Shown here in pieces: positions 1-11,495 of a stretch of DNA of 64,000 bases. This DNA is from Archilochus colubris. Taxonomy: Eukaryota > Chordata > Aves > Apodiformes > Trochilidae. The notes under the pieces were generated by a model. The model saw nothing but the letters and a program-made list of their open reading frames with translations, was not told where the DNA came from and searched no databases. Positions within the stretch are counted from its first letter, which is position 1. Each line of letters begins with the position of its first letter. A program made the position numbers and the translations under genes. The stretch lies in assembly GCA_023079485.1 (NCBI GenBank), contig CM041085.1:30241121-30305120 (forward strand). Direction: 5' to 3'.

Positions 1-2960
1 GTTTACACTGCCAAGACACAACCCACAAGGACTCTTTCCACAGACTTCCAACATTAAATTATTCTCTAATACCCAGATTCATCTACATGCCAAACATCAA
101 AGCAGGCAACACAAGGCTAGATTTATGTTACAAACCATGACAAGTTACTCAAGTTATCTCAGAACTTCTGAACTGACAAAAAAAACCCCTGAAAAATTAT
201 AGCATATTTGGCCTAGATGGTTGATACGTAGCACCCATGGGAGATTGCTCATTTTGTGCCACTTAGCATCAAGGTCAAAGAGCTCTATTAGTAAAGCAGA
301 TGCAGCTCTACTTATTTTCCTTCTTTCTCAAAGGTCTGCTCATCTGATATCTTCTGTCCAGCAGCAATGCTAACCTCACCTTTTTACTCATCTTGCACAG
401 AAGAGACAATGAAAGGTAAAGATGTCATCCAGATAATCTTGCTACACTAAAATAAGACTGCAGAATCTGCTAAAATATTCTACCCAAAGGCTCTGTGTTT
501 CCTTACATACTGAGCTTCATAGTAAGACTTCCAGAACCAGGTCTCTTGCAGTCCTGCTCTGCCATCTGACCTGTGAAACATCATCTGAAAGCTAAGGTGA
601 CTTTTAAGGATAGTTTCAGGAAAATAGGTATTGGCATGCTAATGAATTGACAGCTATGGATAGGGACCCCTGCAGAGTCCACAAAATCATGAACACAGTG
701 GTTCTGTAGAAAGATGAAAATGAAAGAATTTTTTTGAAATTGAACACTTAAAAAAGTGTTCAAAACAATTTTGAAATATTTGTGTTTCTATTACAAAACA
801 AACAAAAATAATTGAAAATATTTTTTTTCTATGTCATTCTTTTCTTCTCACTTTTACAGAAAGTTCCCCCAAATTTTAAAAAAGGTGAAGGGGAGAGAAA
901 AGATAAAAAAGAAGGAGGAAAAATAACCAAACTTACAATAAAAATGTTCAAATTCAAGAACTGCTTTGAAAATTTCATGCTCTTTCAAACTTCACAGTTT
1001 TGACTTGTTCTTTCGTTATCCTTCTTACCAATTCACAGTATCAATTCCAACCACAGGTTGAAACAAATACTCAGTAAGAGTAAAGCTTTCAGAAATCCCG
1101 TCTCTAAACCCAACTCAAGCACAGAGTTAAGACAAGACTTAAAGAAGAATTTATTCTGTACTCTCCTCACTAAATAGCTGAATATGTCACTTTTCAGTTA
1201 AAAGTTTTTTAGATACATCATGAGCAATACATTAAATTACTAGCAGAAAAATCCTCACTCACTGGGAGGCAAGAGGGTAAAATGAGGCTGCTAGGAGGCA
1301 CATAAAGCTGAGGAAAAGTCATGGTATGTTATTAACTCAAATCTTCTTTTGGGGCTACGATTTAATTACTCTGAAGTCAAAAAGCTTTATTTTTCTACTT
1401 TACCCCTTGTATTTTACATCTTGTATCTCTGTTACACTCCAGCATTGTCTTCAATCACAATTAGCATTTAAAAAAACCTTTTTTGCATAGTTCTGTCTTC
1501 ACAAGGTTCGAATTTCATAAAATGGAGAGAAAGAGGAAACATAGGTGAATATAGAAAAATATGTGTGCCTAATGATAGAGAAGTCATGATCACTTAGAGG
1601 GGATTTAGTAAGAGATAATTTATATAGACCAAAAGATATGAGAGTACACTACATTGATTTTGAAGTAGTCATCCAAACTCACTATGTCACAACAGACAAG
1701 TCTTATAAAAGAAATTAGCAAATATCAAATACCGCTCTCCTCACATCAAAAGAAATAGCTGAGTTAACATCAGGCTACTGCCGCAAGGACAAGAAGCATC
1801 CAGCTGGCTCTTGAGTTATACAAAGACACATTACTGTCTCATTATAACTGTGAAGTAATAACCGAGAAAAGCTAAATTCAAGTGACAATGTATAAATATT
1901 CAAATTTTATTTGTATGTTCTCAAAATAGTGATGAGTAAAAAGTATGAGTGATTGGACTCTATGAAGAAAAATATAAAGAAGAAGAAAATTTAAATTTAC
2001 CTCTTGAAATTGTCTTGAAATACAAATAATATGTTTTGAAAAAAAATCAAATCCTTTCATATTCAGAGAGTATTATTTTAGCCAAAGATCATAAATTAAA
2101 AGACATCAGGGAGAAACTGCTTGTGAACATCTGTTTGAGCAAAACAAGTTTTTCCTAATGCTTTTTAGGACTAACTTTATTCAGACAACATGAATCATGA
2201 GTTTTGATTAGGAGAGTATCTCTTGTATGAGTAAATGAAAAAAAAAAAATGTTTGATTAAGCCTCTGTCTACAATCTATCTTGTCTTAACCTTTTCCAAA
2301 GATGCAAACATTCCAAATACAGAACATAAATAACAGAATGTAAACTAAGTACCACGTAGCATAAATGGCAGAATTCTAAGTACATATTTACAGAGCAATA
2401 TACGCGACTGGTACCATGTGAACAAATCTCAGGCTAAGATCTACAGGCACAAACCGTACCTTGAATTGCAGATGATGAAGAAATGTATCCTTAAAGCTTA
2501 ATTACTAATTAATCATGAAATGATTTTATTTTGTCAAACTGACTGGTATGAGTAATGTGCTCACTCTGGCTTTGTGGAAAAACATAATCAAGGCATTGCT
2601 GTTTAACTTAAGGCAATATTTGCTGAAGACAGTGGGATTACATGACAGAAGGATGTGGAGAATTGATCCATGTGACACTTTCCTACAATATTACCATTAA
2701 TTTATAAATTTTGACCCTCAATTCATATAAATTAATTGAATCTTTGGGACTGTATCTTGGAGAAGACTCTTATTTCATTGTTCTCATAGAAGTGGAAACT
2801 TATTAAGAAAAAATGAGTTATATGAAGGGCACAGATCAAGCTGTGCCCCAAAATACAGCCATCTATAAAGTGATCTGAATTCTCCTGTGTTTGAGGGAAA
2901 CAGTTAAAGCTGGTGGTTTGCTCTCTTGGCAGTGTCCTGAGTCAGAGATACACCTGCACT
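1..2960. other. AT-rich non-coding DNA, nothing recognised
   Basis: I see no gene, CR1 tail, tandem array or RNA gene in this stretch. Frames on both strands are about 60 codons long, AT-biased and without motifs. An A12 run lies at 2238-2249. A GGTTCGAAT string near 1505 resembles a Pol III B box, but no cloverleaf surrounds it. The base composition is that of ordinary avian intergenic or intronic DNA. Confidence 0.7.
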
Positions 2961-2976
2961 CTGAATGCTCTGGTAT

Positions 2977-3258
2977 TCACCTTGGGCATAATGGGACAGG
3001 GTTTATCTCACATGGATGAAGGAAGCAAATAAACCAGGTGCAGAGAAGGACCAGTATTTCTGAGGTATGTAGATCTACAGACAACTCTGGCAAAAAGATT
3101 GTATCCATTGGTGGATCACTGTCTCTGCAGAACATGGTGATGTACCAGAGATAGTACAAGTGCATCACTGCTTCTTCAGTCAGCAGAGTGTAGCAAGAGA
3201 CAGCAGCAATGAGGCAGCACAGAGCATCTGTCCACAGGCTGAGGACACTCCAGACCAT
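2977..3258 (-). pseudogene. doubtful fragment of a multi-pass membrane protein
   Basis: A 93-codon frame reads on the - strand, with its start codon at 3256-3258. What can be seen is two strongly hydrophobic Cys/Leu-rich stretches, at about residues 1-26 and 67-80. They are separated by a short polar segment containing acidic and Pro residues. The DNA is less AT-rich than its surroundings, and the same strand remains partly hydrophobic upstream in another frame, with stops. This could be a decayed retrocopy or exon of a membrane protein. It could equally be chance, because unselected frames in pyrimidine-rich DNA often look hydrophobic. I do not recognise a family and assign no function. There is no visible poly-A tail, splice-site pair or target duplication to settle the question. 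Confidence 0.15.
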
Positions 3259-3429
3259 GAAAGTGCTGTCATAATTAGCTACAGGAAGCTAGAAGATGAC
3301 AGTTGTCTTCCTATTTCCAATGGCAAATCACCGAGAGGGCACATTTTGGGAAACTGTAGCCCCTTCAGGAGCTAAGCCAAGTACATCCACAATGTCACAG
3401 CATGCTGTAAGGCTGGAAGACTGGTATTT

Positions 3430-6240
3430 CCCATTAGCCCAGAAGTTTTTACATGGCTCTTGCTGATGACATAGTGCTTAGATCATTTTTTTGGGTCACT
3501 TAAACACTTGGTTTTGACTTCTCTCTCAGGTGCACCTTTGTGCATGAACTCTGGGTTTAGCACAAACCCTAGTTAGAGGAAATGGATATTGGTAAGAAAT
3601 AAAGTTTCTGCACCTTTCAGTTGTTCTGGTAATGGCTCAGCCTGACATTTCTGATAGAAAAGCAGCATTGTAAAAGTGATGAGATGCTTTTCACCCTCAC
3701 TCCTCAAGGGAGTTAAAGAAGAGAGGTATTGAAACATATACCACAATTTTGCTCTCATTCTGCTGAAATACTGCAGGGTGCATCTGTCTGAAGTGGCACG
3801 TTATTCCCATTGACTCATCAGATAACAATGTCAGTCTGTAGTTGAAAGAAAGTGAGTTAAAACACTGTAAGCATCAAAATCAACTTGGCCAACTTCACTA
3901 TTACCATAAAGCCTGGTAGGGTCTGTTGTTGATACATGTAATGTACATATAATAAAAAAAAAGGGGGGAAAAAGTTTGACTCAGGATTCTGAACTGAAAA
4001 GTAAAACTCAACTCAATTCTTCAGCTTAAGACTTTTTCCTCACCAACATGAGATTAAAGTATCATAATAGCAGTGGAAAGGTTCACTGTTCAGTGATGCC
4101 TCTTGCCAAGGGAAGAGACTTAGAATTGACTTGTTCATTTTGTGTCAGTCACAGACCTACAATACTCTCTGCAAAAGATCCTAATATCTGTTTTTAACAT
4201 TTTTCCCCCACAGTTCCAGCCAGAAGCAATCAGCAATATGTAGAATCCCCTAATAGATATTTCCAGATCTGTGAAAAGTTTTGCATTGGAAATGTTTCCA
4301 AATTATGTCTTTTGCACAATGCAAGACTCCTCTTTTACAGAATATGGATACAGGGCTCTACATTTAATAAGAAGAAAAAATAGGAATGGAATTTTTAGTT
4401 CAATTTATTGTAATGTCATGTTCTCAACTGAATCTACTTTGTTTCAAAATGTGTTATTCCAAGCTCTGCTATTATATGGATATTAATTCACTTTGTTTTT
4501 ATTAAAGTAATTGACTTGTTGATTGAAAAACCTCTAAGGTATTCAGTGCAAGGGATGAGATTAAAATAATTAGATTTATTGCCATTTTAGTATTATACTA
4601 AACAGGTTTATAATGGATAAAAGCACCATATAAGATTTCTCAGGGAAAAAAATCACATAACATAAAAAGTTGTATTTAGTTATGATAACTTACAAGAACA
4701 AAACACTCATCCTTTTTTTTTTTTTTTTCTCTGAAAGGACCCCTTGAAAATTTTACACATAACTTTGGTATTGAATGTCTCTTGACTTTCAGACTTTTCT
4801 TTCTGCATTATGTCTTGCTGACCACATAAATTTGAAACTTCAAACTTTCAATTTACAAAGGAATTTTCTAAGCATATCAAAATAATGACAGAATTATCTA
4901 TGAAATACCTATTGTATGTTTCTCAAGACCATTCAAAACTCTTGTCATCCAATTGAACACCTTCATGTTTTGAAATTGGTCTCTATATATGCAGTTATGT
5001 TCATTCAAAATACTACAAGTGTATATAAACCTTACTATGTAAAGCTGTCCAAATGAGAAAAAAAAATCATAAAAGAAAATATGAAATTCTCATTGGATAT
5101 TCTAAGACGTATAATACGTATATTCCTACACAATACTTTCCCTTAAAAAGAGGGACTCTTCTTTATTTCAGTTAATTTATATTCTACATCAGATATCGAG
5201 TACTGACTGGTTTAATTATGTTTCAGAGATGATGTTCAGCAGCAGCTACCCTATCATTTAGGCTCAATTAAAAAAGTAATTGATGATATTACAGTGTAAA
5301 ACTTATATACAGAAAAGTGTAAAAGAAACAGGCAACTATACTATATCATCTTAAAAAAATTACCATGTATTTTTTAAGCCTTTAAAATATTGCCTGGTCA
5401 CTATTACAGACTCCATAAGTTGTCATATTATTTTTGGTAGGTACAGGGAAGCCAGATAAGAGACCAAGCGTCTTTATAAAATGAACTGAAGTAAATATGA
5501 ATTTTAGCAACAAAGAACATTAAAACCTGTGCTTAGTCTATACATGTGGGGTTTTTTTGTTGTTGTTTTGGTTTTTTTTTAGAAGAAAATGCAGCAGACT
5601 CAGATTTACGTAGCATCTTCTGGAAAAGGGAAGCCATGGTTGTTGGGCTAGAAATCCAACTGGCAGTCAAATAAAACATTCATAAAAGCATTTGTAAAAG
5701 GCAATTAGCAAATATTTATATATGCTGTATTATCAAATCACTTACTAGGATTGTTGAAGCTCAAATAGTAGACGGCTATAGAGACCAAAAATAAAACCAA
5801 AACATTTTAATGAAGGTTAGAGCTTAGATAAGCTTGAGGCTTTAAGCTTCCTGAAGTTGAGATTCAGCTTTGACTCTCTTTGTGTGCATCCAGATTTATA
5901 TAAGCACAGAGAGAAAATAAATTCTTCAAGAGAATTTATAGAAATGTTTGACAACTGACACTACATCTCTATGTTTAGATTAGCATCTGTATGATTATAG
6001 AAGCAGGTATTGAATGCCTTCTGATTCAAGACTTAGGAGCTACAATGAAAAAGAAGACCTACAAAAAAGCCAGGCCATCTTTGGTGACCATCTACTTCTT
6101 CATCCGTCTTCTGTATTAATTAAACAGACAACCTACTGCCGTACAACTGTCAGGGAGACAACTGAATTTACTTTGTCAGAAGGACCTGGAGAAGACAGGG
6201 ATCTCAGAATAAACTTGAATGATAAGCAATACTGCTATCT
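3430..6240. other. AT-rich non-coding DNA with short homopolymer tracts
   Basis: No gene is recognised. A T16 run lies at 4713-4728 and a T-rich tract with interspersed G at 5548-5580. The frames present are short and AT-biased. A 97-codon frame at 6014-6307 has no recognisable domain and runs into the possible SINE scrap described next. Confidence 0.7.
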
Positions 6241-6249
6241 AGTGGCAAG

Positions 6250-6335
6250 ATTCCAGTCCTACATTGCACCAGGTCGGGGTGATTTGCCCAGCCTTCCCAC
6301 AGAGTGACCCTGGCATTTGAATCCCCAAGTCGATG
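6250..6335 (+). repeat. possible ancient MIR/CORE-SINE-type scrap
   Basis: The stretch around 6270-6330 reads like the conserved tail half of MIR-type SINEs. It has a TTGCCCA-like block, then an ACAGAGTGA-like block, a TGGCA-like block and a TTTGAATCCCC-like block, all in the expected order and spacing. Only short blocks match, so this is pattern recognition rather than an alignment. If real, it is an amniote-old fossil with no coding capacity. The alternative is chance similarity in a slightly GC-richer patch. Confidence 0.35.
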
Positions 6336-6339
6336 TTGC

Positions 6340-9300
6340 CATCATCTCCCACACAAGCACAGAAGGCAACTAGTTGGTCCCTTCTGCTGCCCCATTAGGC
6401 CTCCTCATCAGTCTAGGCTGTTTGGTTTTAACCATAAAAGCATTTGCTAGCAGAAAAGAGCTACAAGCATCCAGTGCACTTTAGGTGTTGCTTTGGGTAT
6501 TTCTAACCACGTCCACTTCATCATCTAAATTAGACATGTAACATCTTTTGCAAACAAAGTGTTGCATGAAAAGCGTGCTTCATTAATGTCTTAAAATTAC
6601 TTTGATGTCCACAGATGGATAATGATATAATGAAATGAAGTATAAATTTGTAATGCTAATTTTTTTAATATTAGTTTCTCAAATCCCATGGAAGCATTAA
6701 ATGCTTCAAACTAAAAATAATTGCATAGGAAGCTTTGGTTTTCCCCAGTTTCCATCTCCTCCCACATTTTTTTTTTCATTTTAAAAGCACATTAGTTGTT
6801 GCTTTTGGGGGTTTTTTGTTTTGTTTTTTTTCTTTATTTTTAAGGCTGTAATATATAAAAGGCATGAGATGGGCTGCTCTATCAATCCTAAATTTTTTGA
6901 AAGCAATCATAGTGTAGTTCCTGTATGAGTATTCCATGGCTCATTTTTGGGAAAAAAGAAGCAAAATGAAACAAAATAAACTTTGAATATTTACTTACAG
7001 TCTTAGCCAATTAGGTTTTGTGTTTTTGTTTGGTTTTTTTGCATATTTACATTTTCAGAAGAAGACACACATTCAAAAGACAGTATTTTCTGGCTGAAAA
7101 TTTCCTCAGAAAGCTTGTCTTGGACTTATGAACAAACCACTAACTAATAAAAATATAGTTTTATTATTCTGAATACAAGTAACAATGGAAATTAAAATAC
7201 AATGAGTTTCAAACACTGCATGCTCATACATGAGTTTGAAAGTCCACAGAAAAATAGCAAAATTTTCCTGACCTGCCATTGATGGAGCAGATAAATTGTC
7301 ATGTCTGTCAGGAGATGGATACCTAAGTATTTCTAGATAATGTGAGAAATAAGCACTTGGAGGAGCAGGGTTATTTTTGTTTATAAACAAAACAAATCTC
7401 CATCCCAGAATAACTTATAAATATCTTATCAACAAAGAAAGATAATGTTAACCATGGCAATCAGAAAGCCATTCCTCCCCAAATGCACACCATGGGACCA
7501 CTGATCCAATAAGTGTCTTTTCATTTTTGATGAATCTGAGGCCCTAATTTCAAAAGGCAGTTGTACTACTTTCTACTTTGATGACTGTTCCTGAGAACCT
7601 CATGATCTTCCATGTTGTTTGTTTGTTTGTTTTTTTTTTTCACTGTACACCTGGAATGATGCCTGCTGCACTGGTGTGGACAGAGGTCTTGTCCTGAAGT
7701 GGTGTCACATTATCCAGTGCCAGAAGCACTCCTGCTACTGAGATTTTATTTTATACATAGCCAGAAGGACTACAGTGAAAAAAAAAGTCCTTATTGGAAA
7801 TGCTTTTGCTTTTTCATGCAGCTTAGTAACTTCGAAGAGGTTGCACATATTACTCAAAAATGGAGTGTTAGGGGGCCTAGGGCTGGAATTCAGATTTCCA
7901 TTTGTTCTGCACGAGTCAGATAATTCCAGAGGTTTTTCTACTTAAGTTCAGTTCCTACCCCAAAGAGTAAGAGTTTCAATTGGAAAACAAAACAAAACAT
8001 TACAATAATAAAATAATTAAAAAAAAGTAATGGCAGAGGTCTAAAGATGGAGATGTCTTTTATTTTGTGAACCTTCTTGGAAATGCCTGAAGGATACTGG
8101 GGGTGAAATTACAGTTATCAGCACTGCTTTACAGTAATCACCAATTCATGCTGAGGCAGTCGTTTGGCACAGAATATTTCAGACCAAATGGTTCAACTTT
8201 TGACAAGACGTATCCAATTGAAAACAGGCACTCTTGGTAAGTAATGAGACCAGGCATTGCTAGCAGCTCTACCAACAGTATGATGAACAGTATTACAACT
8301 AAGAGTAGTTTAGAAAACCAATTTTCTGAGGTAGGTTACATAAACTCACAATTCTGTTGATATATTGTAATGGTACCTGGCAGAGTTTCTCAGACTGTAT
8401 TTTAGTTGCTTCTACCAACATAAAAGGGCTGAAGAATTCATTTGGGTTGGAATAGCTTTAAAATAGCTCCCTTTTTGAGAAAAATGCTGGAGTAATGATG
8501 AACAAATCAAGGGCAATTGCTCTACAGGTTTAAGTTAAAGGAATTCCATTTCTCTTCACGTTTACTGCTTGCTATTGGACATCTGACATAACTCAAGTAA
8601 TTTCTTTCTGGCAAATAGATTTTTTTTTAGGAGCAGTTCTAATTATACCCTTAACTCTATTAATAAATTGATATTTTTACTATAAAAAAGTAAGATTTGA
8701 AAGGTGTAGATTAAGAAGACGAGAAAAAACTTACTCCCAAAACACAAAGACTTTGATAGCATTTTTTTGAGCATTTTATTTCCATATACTCTGGAGATAT
8801 CAGAAGTCAAAGCCCCTTGACTGTTGAAAAATAGCATGAAGGGTAATGATGAGCACTACCAGGGATCTTGTGCTAACTCTGAGTCTGATCTAGAGCCAAA
8901 AATAATTTTTTAAATCTTGGAAAACAGCTTTTTGTCATATAAAGCACTTAGCAGGCATAACCCTGGGGTTTTATAAAAGACTCTCTTCTTGCACTCCTGA
9001 GTGCCCTTTAACTGAATGTGGTCAGTCTTTCTGCAGTTCATGAGCAGAAGAATGGAAGCTATTTACTAATTTGAATTATTTAGTCTCACAAGGAAATTTA
9101 GCACAGTAACATCCTGCACTGCTCCCTGTCATCGCTTTGCCTCTGTCATTTCACACCAAAACATCCTGGTGATGTTGTCTAGGCTTTTACAAAACAGCAG
9201 CTGTTTGTCCAGGATTCCTCATCTGTTTTTCTTCATTGGCAGCCCTGCATAATTGTGGCTGAAATCAGTGAACAACTCCTGCTGACTTTAGCAGGATCAG

Positions 9301-11086
9301 CATTCATCCTGCTTAAAACATCAAAACCTGCTTCAGAGGACAAAGAAGCTGAAGAGTGCCAGATGGTGGGGAGAAGCCTGACTAGTCCCAGCTTGGTGTA
9401 GTTATCAGGAATATTGCATATTGTAAGAGTTTCAGCATAATTTAGGGGGGAATTAATATGAAGCTTGTTCAGGAAGATTCCTATCGTAGATATTTTTACT
9501 GCTGGTGGACATCTTGCTAACTTTTAAACATCTGTGTGTGATTTTTGCTCCATAATGATACCTTGCTTATGCATGTATCCAAACACTTCTCAGTGGCAAA
9601 TGCAAAATCAGGGCTGGAGTTCCAAGGTCTTCCTTCTGATTTCTCTGTACAGCAAATTTCTCTGGAGATAGATTTCTGTAAAAATGGTATAGGTATAAAC
9701 TTCACAGGCTGAGGTCAGGCAGGGCTTTTTACATGCTTGTGAGCTGTGAGAAAAAGCTGTCTTCCAAGATGGGCTGTCAGTGTCCCTCTCCTGATCTATT
9801 TCAGCTGCCATCCTCATCAGAGGTCTACTGTTGGGCAACAGGAAAAATCTGGGTAGCCATGGCAGTTCAATGAATGAGAGGGAAAAGGCCTCAGGAGGCT
9901 GCAAAAGGCTATTTTTATTTGGACAGAAAGAGCCCTGACTTCCTATGTCTGTGTGGAGAAGTCTTCCTCAGCCAAGTCTTCAGTATGGTGGGTGCTGTGC
10001 ACCTTAAAGGCCAAAGAAACTTACCACATAGAAGTCGACTTTCCAAAGCACTCAGATGAGAGTAAGGTGACTTCTAGAGCCCCCCCAAGGAGGCAGAGTG
10101 CTTGGGGAGATCCTACTAATGCAGGACAGCTGGCATATGGCTGCCCAAGCTGGCACAAGCAGTGACTGAGGCTGCTCACTGCTGAGGATGTGCACACATG
10201 GGAAAAGGATCAGGAACTCTCACAGCTCCTGAGACATTTTTGAAGATTGTGTTAAAATCATCATGAGCTAGTCCATTGACACTCCATCCATGCTGCCTTT
10301 AAGAAGAGAGTATGAATTTGATGCAGGCCACCTCCTGAGAGGAGTACTTGGGGTCCAAGGCAGCTGAGGCATTTCAGAGAAACCAAAATGAGAAGAGGAT
10401 GTATACAGTAGGGGAGGCTGGGAATAATTACAAGCTCTTTCCTCAGGAAACTCAGTGCCTTGGGCACTCCCTGGGAGACCACTGCAGCTGGAGTCATTTA
10501 GATAAACCTTGACTCACCATAAGAATATTTTTTCAGAGTTCATGTGGTTGTCAAAACTGTGTCTAAAATTAATAGTCCCAAGCCTCTACCTGGAGTATTC
10601 ACTACAGAATTAGCAAAACCAAACATTCAGACAATAGGAAAATATGTGGAAGTTTCCATTTTTGCCTTTTCCCAGCTGAAGTTTAGCAAGATAAGTAGCA
10701 AATTTTGCACCTCTCCCTGTTGTATACCGCTGTTCATGACCATTAGGTGATGCAGTAACGTCTGCTGAAGAAATGGAAATGTCCAACTGCTACTGGCTTC
10801 CTAAGCTTTATGATACATTTAATGAAATGCTTTATACATTACTTGCTACTGCTTAGCATTTTATACAAAACAAAACAAACAGGTCACTAGCCCTAGCTAG
10901 ATTTTAATAGTGCTGAAGGCAACAACTTCATATTATCAAAACATCACAATACTGTGAGTGCAGTCACATCTTTTCTAGTTCCCAACAACAGTTAGTTGTA
11001 AGCACTAATAAAGACACTGATGTCAATTACTTACTTTTCATGTAGAGAAGAAGCGGAGGTTTCTAGTGTCTTCAGGTACTGAGTGT
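6340..11086. other. non-coding DNA, no gene recognised
   Basis: This is mostly AT-rich DNA. T-rich tracts with scattered G occur at 6796-6841, 7015-7040 and 7615-7640; the last is a (GTTT)n run followed by T12. The part at about 9.6-10.5 kb is noticeably richer in G+C. It carries several overlapping frames of 60-98 codons on both strands, but none has a family motif, and overlapping frames on opposite strands are expected where stop codons are scarcer. I see no RNA gene or recognisable repeat. Confidence 0.65.
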
Positions 11087-11104
11087 GGCCTCTCAAGAGA
11101 GGCC
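11087..11104. repeat. 8-bp inverted repeat at the CR1 5' boundary
   Basis: GGCCTCTC and GAGAGGCC are perfect inverted arms separated by AA. They sit at the start of the first CR1 5' repeat unit. This could be a chance palindrome or a scar at the integration edge. Confidence 0.5.
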
Positions 11105-11201
11105 AATCAGCAGCTGATGAGGAGGAAGCAGCCAGCACTGCTGAGGAGGGATATAAAGGGCTCTGAAGAGCTGCCCCACCTTCTCCTGGTGCTCTCAGGT
11201 G
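11100..11201 (+). promoter_or_regulatory. CR1 5' tandem repeat unit 1 (CCAAT-like plus TATA-like)
   Basis: This is the first of three units spaced 102-103 bp apart. It contains CCAATCAG at 11103-11110 and ATATAAA at 11151-11157, 48 bp apart start to start. The unit then continues with a purine-rich segment and a CTCTCAGGTGA-like end. The CCAAT-like plus TATA-like pair suggests an internal Pol II promoter unit of the element. The repeat and motifs are seen directly; promoter activity is inferred. Confidence 0.7.
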
Positions 11202-11304
11202 AGGCCACTCAGCAGCTGACAAGGGAGCAGCACCCAGCACTGCTGAGGAGGGATATAAAGGGCTGCGGAAGAGCTGCCCCATCTTCTGCTGGTATTCTCA
11301 GGTG
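11202..11304 (+). promoter_or_regulatory. CR1 5' tandem repeat unit 2
   Basis: This is a close copy of unit 1. The CCAAT-like element has become CCACTCAG at 11205-11212. ATATAAA is kept at 11253-11259, exactly 102 bp after the first one. Substitutions between units are scattered, so the duplication is older than this insertion and probably belongs to the source element. Confidence 0.7.
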
Positions 11305-11373
11305 ATGCCAATCAGTGGCTGATAAGGGGGTGGCACCCAGAACTGCCGAGAGGGATATAAAATGGTGTGACGA
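11305..11373 (+). promoter_or_regulatory. CR1 5' tandem repeat unit 3 (partial)
   Basis: CCAATCAG at 11308-11315 and ATATAAA at 11355-11361 repeat the layout of units 1 and 2. After the TATA-like motif the text leaves the repeat and enters the leader upstream of ORF1. This proximal unit would sit closest to ORF1 if the repeats drive transcription. Confidence 0.65.
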
Positions 11374-11495
11374 GTGTCAGTGACAGGGAGTGTGGTGAAC
11401 AGGAGCAGGCAAAGAGGAATGGGGCATGGCAGTTAGTGAGGAAGTTACTGCAGGCAGGAGGGGCACAGTCACCTCTCAGGTCTCTTGAAGGAGCA

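Noticed and set aside
1495..1520. Possible tRNA or Pol III B box (GGTTCGAAT)
   Set aside because: No A box, acceptor stem or cloverleaf can be drawn around it.
6014..6307. 97-codon + strand frame
   Set aside because: No recognisable family, and its end overlaps a probable SINE-like scrap.
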